This document shows, in pieces, positions 33,059 through 44,691 of a DNA stretch of 64,000 bases. Under the pieces are notes generated by a model that was not told the DNA's origin, searched no databases, and saw only the letters and a list, made by a program, of their open reading frames with translations. Numbering within the stretch: position 1 is the first letter of the stretch; the number at the start of each line of letters is the position of its first letter. The DNA is from Galeopsis tetrahit. Taxonomy: Eukaryota > Streptophyta > Magnoliopsida > Lamiales > Lamiaceae. Where the stretch lies: positions 71,182,670 through 71,246,669 of the forward strand of contig OY776128.1 in assembly GCA_963675135.1 (NCBI GenBank). Direction: 5' to 3'. The translations under genes were made by a program, and so were the position numbers.

Positions 33059-36000
33059 CTAGTCAATCCATCCTTCAAGCTTTGGAGGCATGTATATGAT
33101 TGGCTTGGGAGCTGTGAGTTCAAATCTTGCAATATCAGCAGCTGCAAGTAGTTGTTGATAAAGCTCTCTGTAGTACTCTATCATGAACTCAGCAAAAGTG
33201 GAGTTGGCATCCTTTCCATTCCATCTGTCAATGACATAGTAATCATAGACAAACTCCCTTTTAGCTTCCTCCCATGAGTCATTCAACTGAATTGGCACCC
33301 ATTTATCCAAATGAGGATATTTGGTGTCCATTGGGATCAATAGCTGTGGCTTCATCTTGTTGTAAGTTGCTCTCTTCCTTCTTGGTTTCTGAAAGTCTGC
33401 TCTTCTTTTATCTCTTGCTCTTTGTGCTTCATCCACCAAATCCATCTTTTCTTGGGCCCTCATCATGACCAGTTTCTGTTGAGTTTCAGGGTCTTTGTCA
33501 TACCCTTCATGAAACAGCTTTGATGGATCATTTAGCACCACCACTTTCTTCTTCTTAGGTCCTGGTCCAAAACCTTCTTCATACAACTCCTCTACATCTT
33601 CAGAAGCTTTGGCACCTTCAGTGGACTTAGTCTCAATAGACTTTTCCTTCTCAGAAGACTTGTCTTTTTTAGCAGTTTTGGACACTTCAGCATTCTTGTC
33701 CTTTTCAGCAACTTTGGTCTTCTTGGAGATAGGTTCATCATCATCAATTCTGAATTCAGGTGGTAGATCAAGGCTGTTGGAAAAGTCAGTGAATGTCTCA
33801 GCTTGTCTTTTCTTTCCTTTTGCCCTCTTGATCTTTCCTCTAGTTTGGACACCTTCAACATCTTTGTCCAAACCAGACACCTCACCACCTGACCTTTGCT
33901 GTAACCTCACTCTTTCCTCTTGAGCTGAGGCCATTGAGTTTTTCAAAGCAAGTGCTAACTGCTCTTCTTCATCCAATTCTTCTAAGTTTAGCACTGCTGG
34001 CTCTTTCCCTTTTCCCTCAGGAGCTTTGTCCTTACCTTTGACTGGGCTTCCAATCACTAAGGCACCTTTTGCTCTTGCTTTTTCCCTTTCCCCCTTTTTG
34101 GCAGCATCAAAACATTCAGGTTTGAGTTCACTCATAGTTGATGCCATCAAGGACTGGGCTTGGGTTAGAGACTTCATCTCCTCCAACAAATATACATTTT
34201 CATCATGTATGTTCTGCATTCTGTCACTGCTCAAGCTTAGAAAAGCTAGAACAGGTTTCATCTTTTGTTGGACAATCTCCTCCATGGTTACTTTCAGAGA
34301 TGCATCCAGTTGGGCCTTAAGGAGCTCAGTGAGGTTGGCCACTGCACCTTCAGCAATGTTGGCCATCACCTCTTGGGAAAACTTTTCTGAGGCTGCTTTC
34401 ACCATAGCTAGCCTTTGCTCTTCAGCTCTTTTCCTTTGCAGAGCTGTCTTTCTTCCAAGAGCTTGTTTAACCACTGATCTCAAGGTTTTCACATTCCTGT
34501 TGTGGTTGTTTCTTAGCAAGATTTGCTCTTTCTTGACATCCTTTGATACTGTCTTCATGGTATTCTTGGCTTTGATGACTTCAGTGGAGATGGTTTGCAA
34601 CCCAGTTTCAACTCCACTGATCCTAGCTTCCAAGGTGGGTAGAACCACATCTTCTGAGCCAGTTAGCCTCATCTCAACAGATGCTAAAGTTCTTCCATGC
34701 TCATCTAAAGCTCCAGAAGTTTCTTCATGAGCTGTTTGGACTTGATGAGCCAAGAAGTCCAACTTCTCTGATTGCATCCCAAGCAAAGCTTGTGCTGATC
34801 CACTATCAACTTGGATGGGAGCATCTGTCAAGAGGTCATCTGCAAAGATTTGTTCAAAACTTATACCTGCAATATCAGACAAATCAAATGAGTCAGTAAA
34901 AACACACTTATCTCCCTCAATTTCTTTTTCATAAGACTCTGATACATCAGCAGTCTTCTTCTCATTTTCAACTATTTCTTTTCTCCCTTCATTGATAATG
35001 TCCTCACTTAAAGGTACAGGCCTCCTCTCCTCAAGGGATTCCTGAAGTTCAGATTTGACTTCAAGAATAGCCTGCCCTTCCTCACTTATATCACCCTCAT
35101 TTGGTGGTACACTCACTATCCTAGTGATCACCACATCTCTCTCATCTACTACTCCCTCTGGTTTTTCCACTAACATCTCATTTTCAACTCCATCACCTAA
35201 TCCTGCAGCATCTCCACCTTCAACAAGGTTCAAAGATGGCAGTTGTGGGGAGATCACAGTGCTTATATCAACAACCACTGAGTCATCCTGAATGATTAAG
35301 GGCTGATTAATGTCCAACTCTCCTGACACTGAATAGGCCTTAACCAAACCAGCCTCTAAAACAGGAACCTCAACATCTTTAGGCTGTGCCTTGGGTTCAG
35401 AAGAACCTTCATTGGCAGATGTGTCCTTGGTTGTGTTACCACCCATGGTCAACACCTCTGAAGATACAGAGCCTTTCCTATGATAGGTTTTAGGAGGGTT
35501 GGAAAGTCTGGCTGATACAGAAGGCTTGGGTTGAAAAGATTCAGGGAGGTTGGCTTGAGGGGTTTCAGGAGGGTTGGGTTTTGAGGGGTTTGAAGGATCA
35601 TTAGGGGAATCATCATCATTTGAGCTGCTATCAGGGTGTTTGATGCCCTTAGCTTTTCTCTCTTTCTCCTCAATGATCTTGTCATCTACTAACTTTGCAA
35701 AAACTTCCTCATCAATAAGGAATCTTGTTTTCATCACACCAGCAAAGTGTAGCAATCTGCTCTCCTCCACTTGCCACCAGTTTGCACCCTTATCCTGGAT
35801 GACTTGTGAGATTTCCATTATAGTCTTGTCCTTCACATCAACAAGCATCCTTAAATCATGGAATGCCTTCTGAATTCTTGGAAATTCAGCAAGTTGTGGA
35901 TACAAACTGTCCACAGTAGCCTTGGCTCCTCCTCTGAGCATACTTTCATAAGTATACTCCTCCTCATCTCCACTAGAATGGGGACTTTGGGTTATAGGGG

Positions 36001-37695
36001 AATTAGCCCTGGGTTCTCCTAAGGTGGCTTCAGGAAGGTTGAGTTCAGGGATATTGGCTTCAGAAGGGTTGGTTGCAATTGAAGGTACTTCAGTTTCTTT
36101 AGAGAGCAATGTATCTGAAGGGGCTTTGCTTAGTGGGGTTGGCTCAAAGAGTGCAGCTTCTAAAAGCTTTGAATAATTGAGCATAGATGAGTCAAGGGGA
36201 GAATGTAATCTTGTCTCATCTACTGCTATATCTGCTAGCACATTTATCCCACTTATTTGCACACTCCCTTCTGGAGAATATCTCTTTGTAAGATTGATGG
36301 GGGTGATAGGTTGATTGGTTGGGGTTATGTGGGTTTCAGGGGAGTTGGGCTCAGGATTCTGTATTTCAGGGATGTTGGCCTCTATTGGTTGACCTTCAGG
36401 GACCCTGGATTCTGGAGTTCCAGAACCAGATGAGTTGGTCCTTGACTTTGATTTGGTCCTGCTTTCAGCTATGCTCTCTCTAAGAGCAAGTTGGAGAGAC
36501 CTTTCCTCCTGAAGCTCCAACACCTTATCAGTAGGCTTGGCCCTTCTCTTGCTGGCCCTACTGCTTCCACTACCTTCTCCATCCTTCTCAGGGACAACTT
36601 CCCTAATCCTCTTATCACCTCTAGACTTCTGTCTAGTTTCATTATACTTCTGTCTCAACTCTTCTGAGTGATCAGAAGGCACACTCACTCCCTCTTCAGC
36701 AACTTCTTCAATCTCTGCTGAAGCTCCTGACTTCTCTTCTGAGGGGATTTGAGACATTTTCCTTGTCTTTACCATTCTGGCCTTTGTCCTCTTTTTCAAC
36801 TTTGGCTTCTCCTCCACCTTCTCTTCAGCTGGCTTGGCCATTAGCATCCTCCTTTGCTCAGTTTTCTTGCTAAACTTTCTAAACATGATCTTCTGAGCAG
36901 GGAGAGGCTTTGCAAAGGTTTGCATCTCAGAATAATGAGCAAACTTTTCAATCAGGAGACTTGCCCTTGTGCAATATCTCAGTTTGCCTTCCATCACAAC
37001 CTTGTTGTGAACTTTGACTTTGAACTTGGCCTTTTCCTTCATCATCTCAGACAAGATGAAGGTCCTCCAATCGAATTTGATGCCCTTGTCACTAGCATCA
37101 ATCACAGCAGCCATGATTCTAATTCTGGGTTGGCTGACCTGCTCCAAGCTCCCAGTGTTGCTAAGCAAACTTTTAGCAACAACCTCAAACAGATTAAGGA
37201 ATTGTGGTTTGAGAGTTTTCTTGTGCTGTGTAGAGGATAATGGCCCTGGAGTAATTAGCCAATCTTGAGCAATTTCTTGTTCAAGTCCATTTCCATAGAA
37301 TTCAGGATTCCTTCCCTCTGAAGGCAATCCAAAAGCAGCATCAACCTCTTCTACTGAGAATTTCTCTCTATGGAATCTTTCCTCCTCTTCTCCCCCTGCA
37401 GCAAAAGATAATCTTGTTGACACTTCACCATCTTCAGGTTTGCCTCTCCATTTTAGAAAGGCAAAAATTCAGCCATGTAAGATTCAAGGCAAGAATCTGG
37501 CTTCTCTTGCATGAACTTTTGAAGACCTGCTCTCCTTAGCCATCTTAGAGTTGGAGTAACTGCAGGATCTTCACTCTCAAAAGAGAGGATTGGCTCAAAG
37601 GTAAGGTTGTTTTTGTGACTTAGATACCCAAAATCAAGGTCTAAGTCTCTATTGGTGAAATCAACAACCATTTCAGGCTTAGCTTTGGGAGCCAT
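33059..37695 (-). pseudogene. Giant accessory ORF of the Sirevirus-type element (1,454 codons plus N-terminal 80)
   Basis: This is an extra protein encoded downstream of RNase H, a trait of Sireviruses. The open frame 37423-33059 has 1,454 codons without a stop. A start at 37695 opens 80 codons in another frame, and a frame break at about 37440-37455 separates the two. The first 250 residues resemble the 'putative plant transposon protein' domain found in retroelement accessory ORFs. Several basic clusters (211-222, 290-296, 1197-1206, 1290-1293, 1339-1351) look like nuclear signals. Residues 880-1100 are coiled-coil-like. UIM-like segments lie at 303-321 and 1148-1169. PE/NLPE-type spacers recur at 340-365, 450-470 and 615-630. 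There is no signal peptide or membrane helix, so it does not look like an envelope protein. Function unknown. Confidence 0.8.
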
Positions 37696-38396
37696 TGAAG
37701 GTTACAGAAGTTAATTTGAGAGAGTTTTGAGAGAGTTTGAAGAAGATGAAGGCTAGGGTTTCGAATACTTGGGGAAGAAGAGTTTGTGGGGGATATTAAG
37801 ACTTGAGAATATTCTAAAAAGAATGTTTGTCAATGAGTTGGTGAGTTTTGTGAGTTTTCAACTGTTGTCAAAAATGGAAAAGCACACTTGGACGGCCAGG
37901 ATTAACTTCAGGGGAGTTGGCCAGTTTTGATCCAATGGTCAAAAACCAATGTAACAGTGAGTTATTGGTTTTATTCAAAACGTGGAAGTTATTTAATATT
38001 AGTTAATGGATGGGGAGTTTTCGAGATAGATCATGGCTTGAAAAGTGTAATGCAAACAAGAGTTAAATCTTGGCATTTAATGCATGGAAAACGACCTTTT
38101 GGGTGGGGGACAAATTAAATCCCACAGTGATGATATCTGTAATTGGGACAGATATCAAAGTAGACAATGATTACCCAAAATAGGTGCTTATCAAACCAAG
38201 GAAATAGTTTGATAGCCAAGACAACTTATCTGACCCCACTAGGACAAGTGTCCTGAAGAGATGTGGACAAGTGTCCTGAGATTCAATGGACAAGTGTCCT
38301 GAGTAATTGTGATCATCTCTTCTGAACTTCAGTAGACTTGACCAAGTCTGCTGAAGACTAATTCAGTTACTTTTCTCCCATTAACTTCAATGGGTT
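37696..38396 (-). other. Non-coding gap between pol and accessory ORF, with 23-bp-period iterons
   Basis: About 700 bp without an open frame lies between the pol stop and the accessory start. It could hold a separate promoter for the accessory ORF. Three copies of ggacaagtgtcctga at 38242, 38265 and 38288 are spaced exactly 23 bp apart. Confidence 0.6.
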
Positions 38397-39926
38397 TTAC
38401 TTGTCCAACTTCCCTGGATCAAGTAGTCCCAACTCTGCTGATAGCTCCAGAAACCTTGCCTCTACAAGTGGCTTTGTTAGAATATAAGCTTTTTGATGAT
38501 CTGTGTGGATTTTGACCAGCTTAATGTCTTTCTTCTCCACATGATCTCTAATGAAGTGATGCTTGATATCCACATGTTTGCATCTTGTGTGCAATACTGG
38601 ATTTTGTGATATTGCAATTGCACTATTGTTATCACAAAATATTGGCACTTCAGTAGAGTTGACTTTGTAGTCTCTGAGTTGTTGTCTCAACCAAAGGATT
38701 TGAGCACAACAACTTCCAGCTGCAACATATTCAGCTTCAGTAGTGGAAGTAGCCACTGTATTCTGCTTTTTGGAAAACCAAGATATAAGCTTGTTGCCTA
38801 AGAATTGACAAGTCCCTGAAGTGGACTTTCTATCAATTCTGCAACCTCCATAATCAGCATCTGAGTAGCCAGTTAACTCAATGTTGTCATCAGCAGGGTA
38901 CCAAAGGCCTAGATTCTCAGTGCCTTTGAGATACCTTAAAATCCTCTTTGCAGCCTCAAGATGGCTTTTCTTAGGATTTGCTTGAAACCTTGCACAAACA
39001 CCTACTGCAAAGGTGATGTCAGGCCTGCTGGCAGTGAGATAGAGAAGTGATCCAATGATTCCTCTATACTCAGTAGAGTTGGTTGGAACACCATTCTCAT
39101 CAGGATCCATCTTCCAATTTGTGTTCATTGGGATCCTTACTGGCTTGCTAGTAGCACACCCAAACTTCTTGATCATTTCTCTGGTGTACTTAGCTTGGTT
39201 GATGAAGATTCCTTCTTTTGATTGCTTGACTTGAAGACCCAAAAAGAAGTTCATCAACCCCATCATGGACATTTCAAACTTGCTTTGCATAAGCTTGGAG
39301 AACTTCTCACACAGCTTTTCCTTGGGGGATCCAAATATTATGTCATCCACATAAATTTGGACAAGCAAGATGTCCTCTCCTTCAGAGATTCTGAAGAGAG
39401 TTCTGTCCACAGTTCCCTTGGTGAATCCATGATCCAAGAGAAATTGTGACAATGTATCATACCAAGCCCTAGGGGCTTGCTTGAGTCCATATAGAGCTTT
39501 CTTCAGTCTGTAAACTTGGTTTCCAACCTCAAAACCAGGGGGTTGCTCCACATAGACTTCTTCCTTCAAGACTCCATTCAGAAAGGCACTCTTGACATCC
39601 ATCTGGTATACTTTGAACCTCTTGTGGGCTGCATAGGCTAGAAAGAGCCTTATTGCTTCTAGCCTTGCCACAGGTGCAAATGTCTCATCATAGTCAATTC
39701 CTTCATGCTGGCAGTAACCTTTTGCCACTAGTCTTGCTTTGTTTCTGACAATCACATCATTTTCATTCTTCTTGTTCTTGAACACCCATTTTGTTCCAAT
39801 AACATCTTGATGTGAAGGTCTATCCACCAGCTCCCAAACTTCATTTCTGGTGAATTGGTTTAGTTCTTCCTGCATGGCTGTGATCCAATTGGCATCTTGA
39901 AGTGCTTCTTCAATGTCACTTGGTTC
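38397..39926 (-). pseudogene. Sirevirus-type pol: reverse transcriptase-RNase H segment
   Basis: This copies element RNA into DNA. The open part from 39875 has 492 codons. Landmarks are the RT fingers ([12 protein letters not shown]), [17 protein letters not shown], and the catalytic YVDD at residues 175-178. A Copia RNase H follows, with DADYGGC and STTEAEY. The same frame continues upstream to an in-frame TAA at 39927-39929 that cuts it off from integrase. RT motifs themselves are intact. Downstream is the gap before the accessory ORF. Confidence 0.93.
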
Positions 39927-41483
39927 TTATTCTGACAAGAAACAACATAAAAGAGCACTTTCACCATGAAATCTCCTTGTTTTGACTCCAACACTTGGGT
40001 CACCAAGTATTAGATCAGTAGGATGGTCAGACAACCAAGTCCTTCTTTTCCTGATCTCTTCAGTAGAGTTGTCCTCTACTGAAGTTGAGTCATTTTGATC
40101 ATAAAACTCAGGATAATTAAATGCAGGATCTAATTCAGGATCATAATCAGAGGTGTTGTCTTCAATGTCAGGGACATTGGTATTTTCAACATTTTGAGTT
40201 CCCCCTTGATTATTTGATCCATTAACTACCTCAGCAGGAACTGCTTCTTCATTGGTAGTTGTTACTTGGATGTGAACTGGGATTGGATCATTCAGTTCAC
40301 TATTTCCTTCAGTGAGATTTGCCTCAGGAAGGTTGCCTTCAGGATTGTTGTCCAATGAGAGATTTTCAGGTAGGTTGGCTTGGACAACTTCTATGAATTC
40401 AGTGTCTTTGTCCTTTAGACTCAGCCTGGTTGTCCTTTGTGTGATTTCTTCTGATTCCAAGTTCTCAATCCTGAACTCATGAATAGATTCATCAAACACA
40501 ACATGAGGTGTTTCCTCCACAATAAGGGTTTTCTTGTTGTAGACTCTGAAAGCTCTACTGATTTGAGAATATCCAAGGAATATCCCTTCATCAACTTTGC
40601 TATCAAAGGCTTTCAACTGTTCTTTCCCATTATTGTGTATGAAACATTTACAACCAAAGATATGAAAGTATGACACTTTAGGCATTCTTCCTTTCCAGAG
40701 TTCATGGGGGATTTTGCCTTGCCCCTTAGTAATCAAACATCTATTCTGAGTATGGCATGCAGTGTTTATAGCTTCAGCCCAAAACCTCTTAGGTAAGTTT
40801 GAATCAGCAATTAAGGTTCTAGCAGCTTCTTTTAAGGTTCTATTTCTTCTCTCTGCAACTCCATTTTGTTGAGGAGTTCTAGCTGCTGAGGTTTCATGAG
40901 TTATTCCATTAGATGTGCAATACTCATTGATGTATGAATTTATGAACTGAGTGCCTTTATCAGATCTTATCTTGATAATGCTAAGGCTTTTCTCATTTGA
41001 CACTCTCTTTAAAAGTTCAGGTAGTTTGACTTGTGTTTCCTTCTTGTTAAGGAGAAATACTACCCATGTGAACCTAGAGAAGTCATCTACTACCACCAAT
41101 GTGTATTTTCTACCATTTATGCTTGCAGGGGTGATTGGTCCAAATAGGTCCATATGTAATAGTTCAAGTACCATTTCAGTAGAGATGACTGGTTTTCCTT
41201 TGAATGAGGCTTTAATCTGTTTTCCCTCTTGGCATGGTTTGCAAACATGCTCCTTAATGAAAACCTCATTAGGTAGTCCTTTAACTAATGCATTTCTAGC
41301 AATTTTGTTCATTGTTTTGAAGTTTAAGTGGTTTAGTCTTTTGTGCCATAACCAGCTTTGTTCACTAGAACTCTTAGCAATGAAGCATGCAGCATCAGTA
41401 GACTTGTCCCAGTCTGCAAAATACACATTTCCTTTCCTAGTTCCAGTCAATAGAATTTGTTGAGCCTTATCTTTAATTAAGCC
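39927..41483 (-). pseudogene. Sirevirus-type pol: GAG-pre-integrase and integrase segment
   Basis: This inserts element DNA into the genome. Counting from the Met at 41450, the zinc-binding residues are H36, H41, C70 and C73, and the catalytic triad is D101, D164 and E200. The C-terminal tail (about 360-440) is acidic and carries several NLPE-type repeats like those in the accessory ORF. The segment is bounded by in-frame TAA codons at 41484-41486 and 39927-39929; the three pol pieces share one frame, so only nonsense changes break them. Near the first stop gataaggctcaa occurs twice. Confidence 0.92.
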
Positions 41484-41768
41484 TTATCTTTGAGCCTTAT
41501 CACAGAATTGACTGATACTTAGGAGATTATACTTGAGACCAGCCACATAAGACACATTGGATACTTTGATGTTACCAATCATCAAAGTACCATAACCTTT
41601 TGTTGTAGCTTGTGAGCTGTCTCCAAATGTGACATTTGGGCCTTCTTTTTCAATAAAATCAGTGAGGAGTTCCTTGTTTCCAGTCATGTGCCTTGAGCAA
41701 CCACTGTCAAGGTACCATGCTGACTTTTTGCTCATGCTCCTCTTCTTGTGGCCCAATGGTACCTGCAA
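41484..41768 (-). pseudogene. Sirevirus-type pol: aspartic protease segment
   Basis: A retropepsin-like protease processes the polyprotein. The catalytic D-S-G is at residues 21-23 of the open part, followed by the SRHMTG block usual in Copia. It is separated from gag by an in-frame TAA (41766-41768) and from integrase by another at 41484-41486. Confidence 0.85.
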
Positions 41769-42707
41769 TTAGATGGGTTTAGGTACCCTTTGAGTTTTGG
41801 GTCCTGAGAGGTTAGCTGTACCTTTAGGAACCCAAACTTGCCTAATAACCTTGATTGATTCAAGGTGGCTAAGTTGTTTTCCTCTAGCATCTACATACAC
41901 TGTCTTTCCTTTAAATGCCTTTGGGAAAGTATGTGTGAAGGTGTTAACTCTGTAAGTTTCAGGAGAGTTGTCAAATCTCCTGAACTTATGAGTTCTTTGT
42001 GCTACTTGAGGGAATCTTTGAGGAAAGGCTTTCTTATGACCATTACCCTTTGGCATATAGAGTTTTGGTTGTCTCATTTTATTTTGCCTTTGAGGGTAGT
42101 TGTCCTTAGGTCTAGTCAGCTGAGGCTTTCTCAGAAGAGTTGCCCTTCCATTGGGTCTACTCTGCTGACCAACATTCCTCTTGTGTTCAGGAGCTTTGGC
42201 CATTTCCTTAGGTTTAGGCTTAGTCTCCTGAAGCACTTGAGTAGGCAAGTCATCCATTTTCCCCTTTCCTTTGTTCAGTGGTTGTTTGTTTTTATTTTCA
42301 GTTGGTGCCACTGACTTAACAAAGATTCTCTTAGTGTTACTCACATAAGCAACACTAAGACAAGGTGAAGATTCAAATGGATCAAAACCTAATCCACTTC
42401 TTTGAGCCATAGGTCTTTGATAACTCTGAATTTCCTCTATTGCTCTAGAGGATTTCTTTAGAGCAGACATCTTTAATTTTAGGCTCTCTTCACTTGATTT
42501 AAGAATATCATATTCATGTGAGAGGTTTTCAAACTTGGCATTTAGAATTTTCAGTTCAAAATCTTTTCTCTTTTGAGAGAGTAGTTGATCATCAATCTCC
42601 TTTTGTTGGTCAACTATCCTGAGATTTGCTTCCTCAAGCTCTCTCAAGACTTGTTGATACAACTCAGTAGATTTGACATCAACAACTACCTCAGAGGTTT
42701 TGGACAA
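41769..42707 (-). pseudogene. Sirevirus-type gag, C-terminal remnant
   Basis: The remaining 312 codons hold a coiled-coil-like region (about 10-90), a GLGFDP block near residue 106-111, and a basic, Lys/Pro/Gln-rich RNA-binding-like tail. No CCHC zinc knuckle and no capsid domain are present. The 5' end runs straight into LTR sequence at about 42700, so the front of gag was deleted together with the primer-binding site. The first Met is at the junction and is not a natural start. Confidence 0.8.
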
Positions 42708-44234
42708 CTCTGCTGAAGATGATTAACTCTTCTAAGATAATCAAACTACTAAGTACTATTGAGTACTTAGTTGAATAACTATCTAGGGGAGTTGTATGTG
42801 CGGAATAGTGGTTGGCCCTTTTAGTTTAGACTCCTTTAAAGTTTCTGAAATCACTTTGTCAATTCAATTCAGTCCAGTTTTCAGGGAACTTGTCCAAATA
42901 GGTTTTGCACAGTCTTTGAGTATGTATCATTTGAAAGATCAGTTTTGTGTGCAGTGTTGAATGTATGAAAGTACTTGAAAAGTAAATCAACACAAGAGTT
43001 TATAGTGGTTCAGAGACTCAAGCTCCTACATCCACTTTCCCTGATTGAACAGGATAATTCCTTCACTCTTGGAATTAACTTGTTTTATAGTGCCAAGGTG
43101 CACTTGATCAATAACACCACTCCTTGGTGAATTGATCCCTAGGATGTCTAGAATCCTAGTACCCTCTTCTCAACTCAGAACTGAACTGTTCTTCTCTCAA
43201 CAGTCAGCTTCTACCACTTCTACTACTACAACCTTCTCACTTTCACTCTTGAAAGGTATAAGGGTTGAAGTAAGGTTCCAACTAATGAGATATCCTTTAC
43301 AATGAAGATCAGTGTATAAGGATTAGGATATCTCTCTAAGCTTTGTATGGATATTCAATTGAGTCCAGCTTAGAAGAAGTGTTTGAAGACTAAGATAGTC
43401 TTTGAAAGTTTTGAAAGCACTCTAGCTTGTAAGAACTTATCAAATGTTGGATTGTGTTGAGGTGCTTTCAAATGGTCTTCACACTTCTGTATTTATAGAC
43501 AATTGAAGGATTTGCCCGTTGGAGAGGCAGCCTCAAAGTTCCATAAATGTCTTCTTTTGGTTCTTCAACTTTGAAGACAGATTCTTGATAGTGACATGTC
43601 CTCATTTGGGAAATAAACGGCTGTATGAGCTTTGTCTTCATTCTGCAGCTCTCTTCCCAATGTCCGACTTTCAGATTCTCTTGTTAGGACATGGACATAG
43701 CTTCTGAAGGTTGTTCCAATGATAGGACAACATTCCTTATCAAATGGACAACTCTCCTTATCACTATCAGCAGTCTTGCTTAACAGCAAGGTTGGCTAGC
43801 TCTTCTTCAGATGACTTGGCTCTTACCCTTTGCTTTTCTTGCAAGTGATCTTAGCATGATTCATTAAGAATCTTTAGGGTGTAGTTGTCTCTTCAGCATG
43901 GTTGACCTCAAGCTTTCAGTACACTTCTTCTGAATAGATTGTTCTGAGACAACTCCTCTGGAAAACTCATCTGATCAGCATATTTGTCCTTCAGCAGACT
44001 TGGTCATGGTTCCAGAATTTGAGCCTTGAGGGGACTTGTTCTTGATAGACTTTAAAACATGTGTTCCCCCTCAAATTGTGCATCTAATCAACTAAGAGCT
44101 GCCTAACATATCAACTTCTAATCTAGCCCTTATTCTATATGTTCTAACATCTCTATAACATATTCAACTTGACTTAGGCATGTCTCAGGGGGTTTTGGTA
44201 TTGAATCAAAACATATCTCATTTTATTTCCAACA
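42700..44234 (-). repeat. 5' LTR of the Sirevirus-type element, truncated at its U5 end
   Basis: 1,535 bp matching 30768-32302 base for base in length. The 110 bases nearest the internal region (including the G-run hairpin) are missing, as is the primer-binding site. A minus-strand TATA box is kept. Confidence 0.92.
43490..43497 (-). promoter_or_regulatory. TATA box of the Sirevirus-type 5' LTR
   Basis: TATAAATA on the minus strand is conserved at the same place in the 3' LTR (31558-31565) and the solo LTR (24767-24774). It would start transcripts near 43465 reading into gag-pol. Confidence 0.6.
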
Positions 44235-44466
44235 CTTTCTGTAATTGATATTGATGTAACATCTTTATTTTATTCTTAATTTTTTGGGGGTTAAGATTCA
44301 CAAGAAGATTATAATTAATTCAGTGAAGATGTTGACGGTTTAAAGATTTATATCAGAAATTAAATTTTTTTGGGTTGAGATTCACACTAAGGTTTTAAAG
44401 ATTATAATTTATGAAGATGTTGCGGGTTAAAGATATTTTGAAGATTTGTATTTGATTATTGATATA

Positions 44467-44689
44467 CTCCACCAAGAGTGTGCTCATTTCTTTTTTTGGG
44501 TCTACAAAAAAAACATACTTATTCTATTTAAATAGTTAACTTTTGAATATTTTTTCTACTTACAAGACTGAGTATCTACCAAATATATTTTATACTCATT
44601 ATATTAAATATATTATTTATTATTAAAATATGATTTTTTAAAAAATATATATAAAAAAAAGTGAGCACACTTTTGGTGGACAGAGGGAG
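44467..44689. mobile_element. Stowaway-like MITE (223 bp)
   Basis: The right end (inverted) reads ctccctctgtccaccaaaag, followed by tgtgctca. The left end reads ctccaccaagagtgtgctca, lacking eight inner bases. TA flanks both sides (44465-44466, 44690-44691). Confidence 0.7.
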
Positions 44690-44691
44690 TA

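Larger units (their letters stand above)
30658..44234 (-). mobile_element. Sirevirus-type Ty1/copia retrotransposon, 13.6 kb
   Basis: The element is bounded by TGTTGG and CCAACA and flanked by the 5-bp duplication ctttc (30653-30657, 44235-44239). It reads on the minus strand: truncated 5' LTR, gag remnant, protease, integrase, RT-RNase H, a long accessory ORF, polypurine tract and complete 3' LTR. Gene order with integrase before RT is Copia. The 3' end (a gatgatgcc motif before an A5G5 polypurine tract) and the extra ORF after RNase H fit the Sirevirus lineage. The LTRs differ at only about 20-25 positions over 1,535 aligned bases by eye, so the insertion is fairly young. It is defective: the primer-binding site is gone and pol has stops. 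Confidence 0.93.

Noticed and set aside
34026..34730. 234-codon plus-strand open frame
   Set aside because: It is antisense to the accessory ORF of the Sirevirus-type element and has no recognisable domain.
33059..37695. Envelope protein in the Sirevirus-type element
   Set aside because: No signal peptide, membrane helix or cysteine-rich ectodomain; the content is basic, acidic and coiled-coil, more like a nuclear or structural protein.
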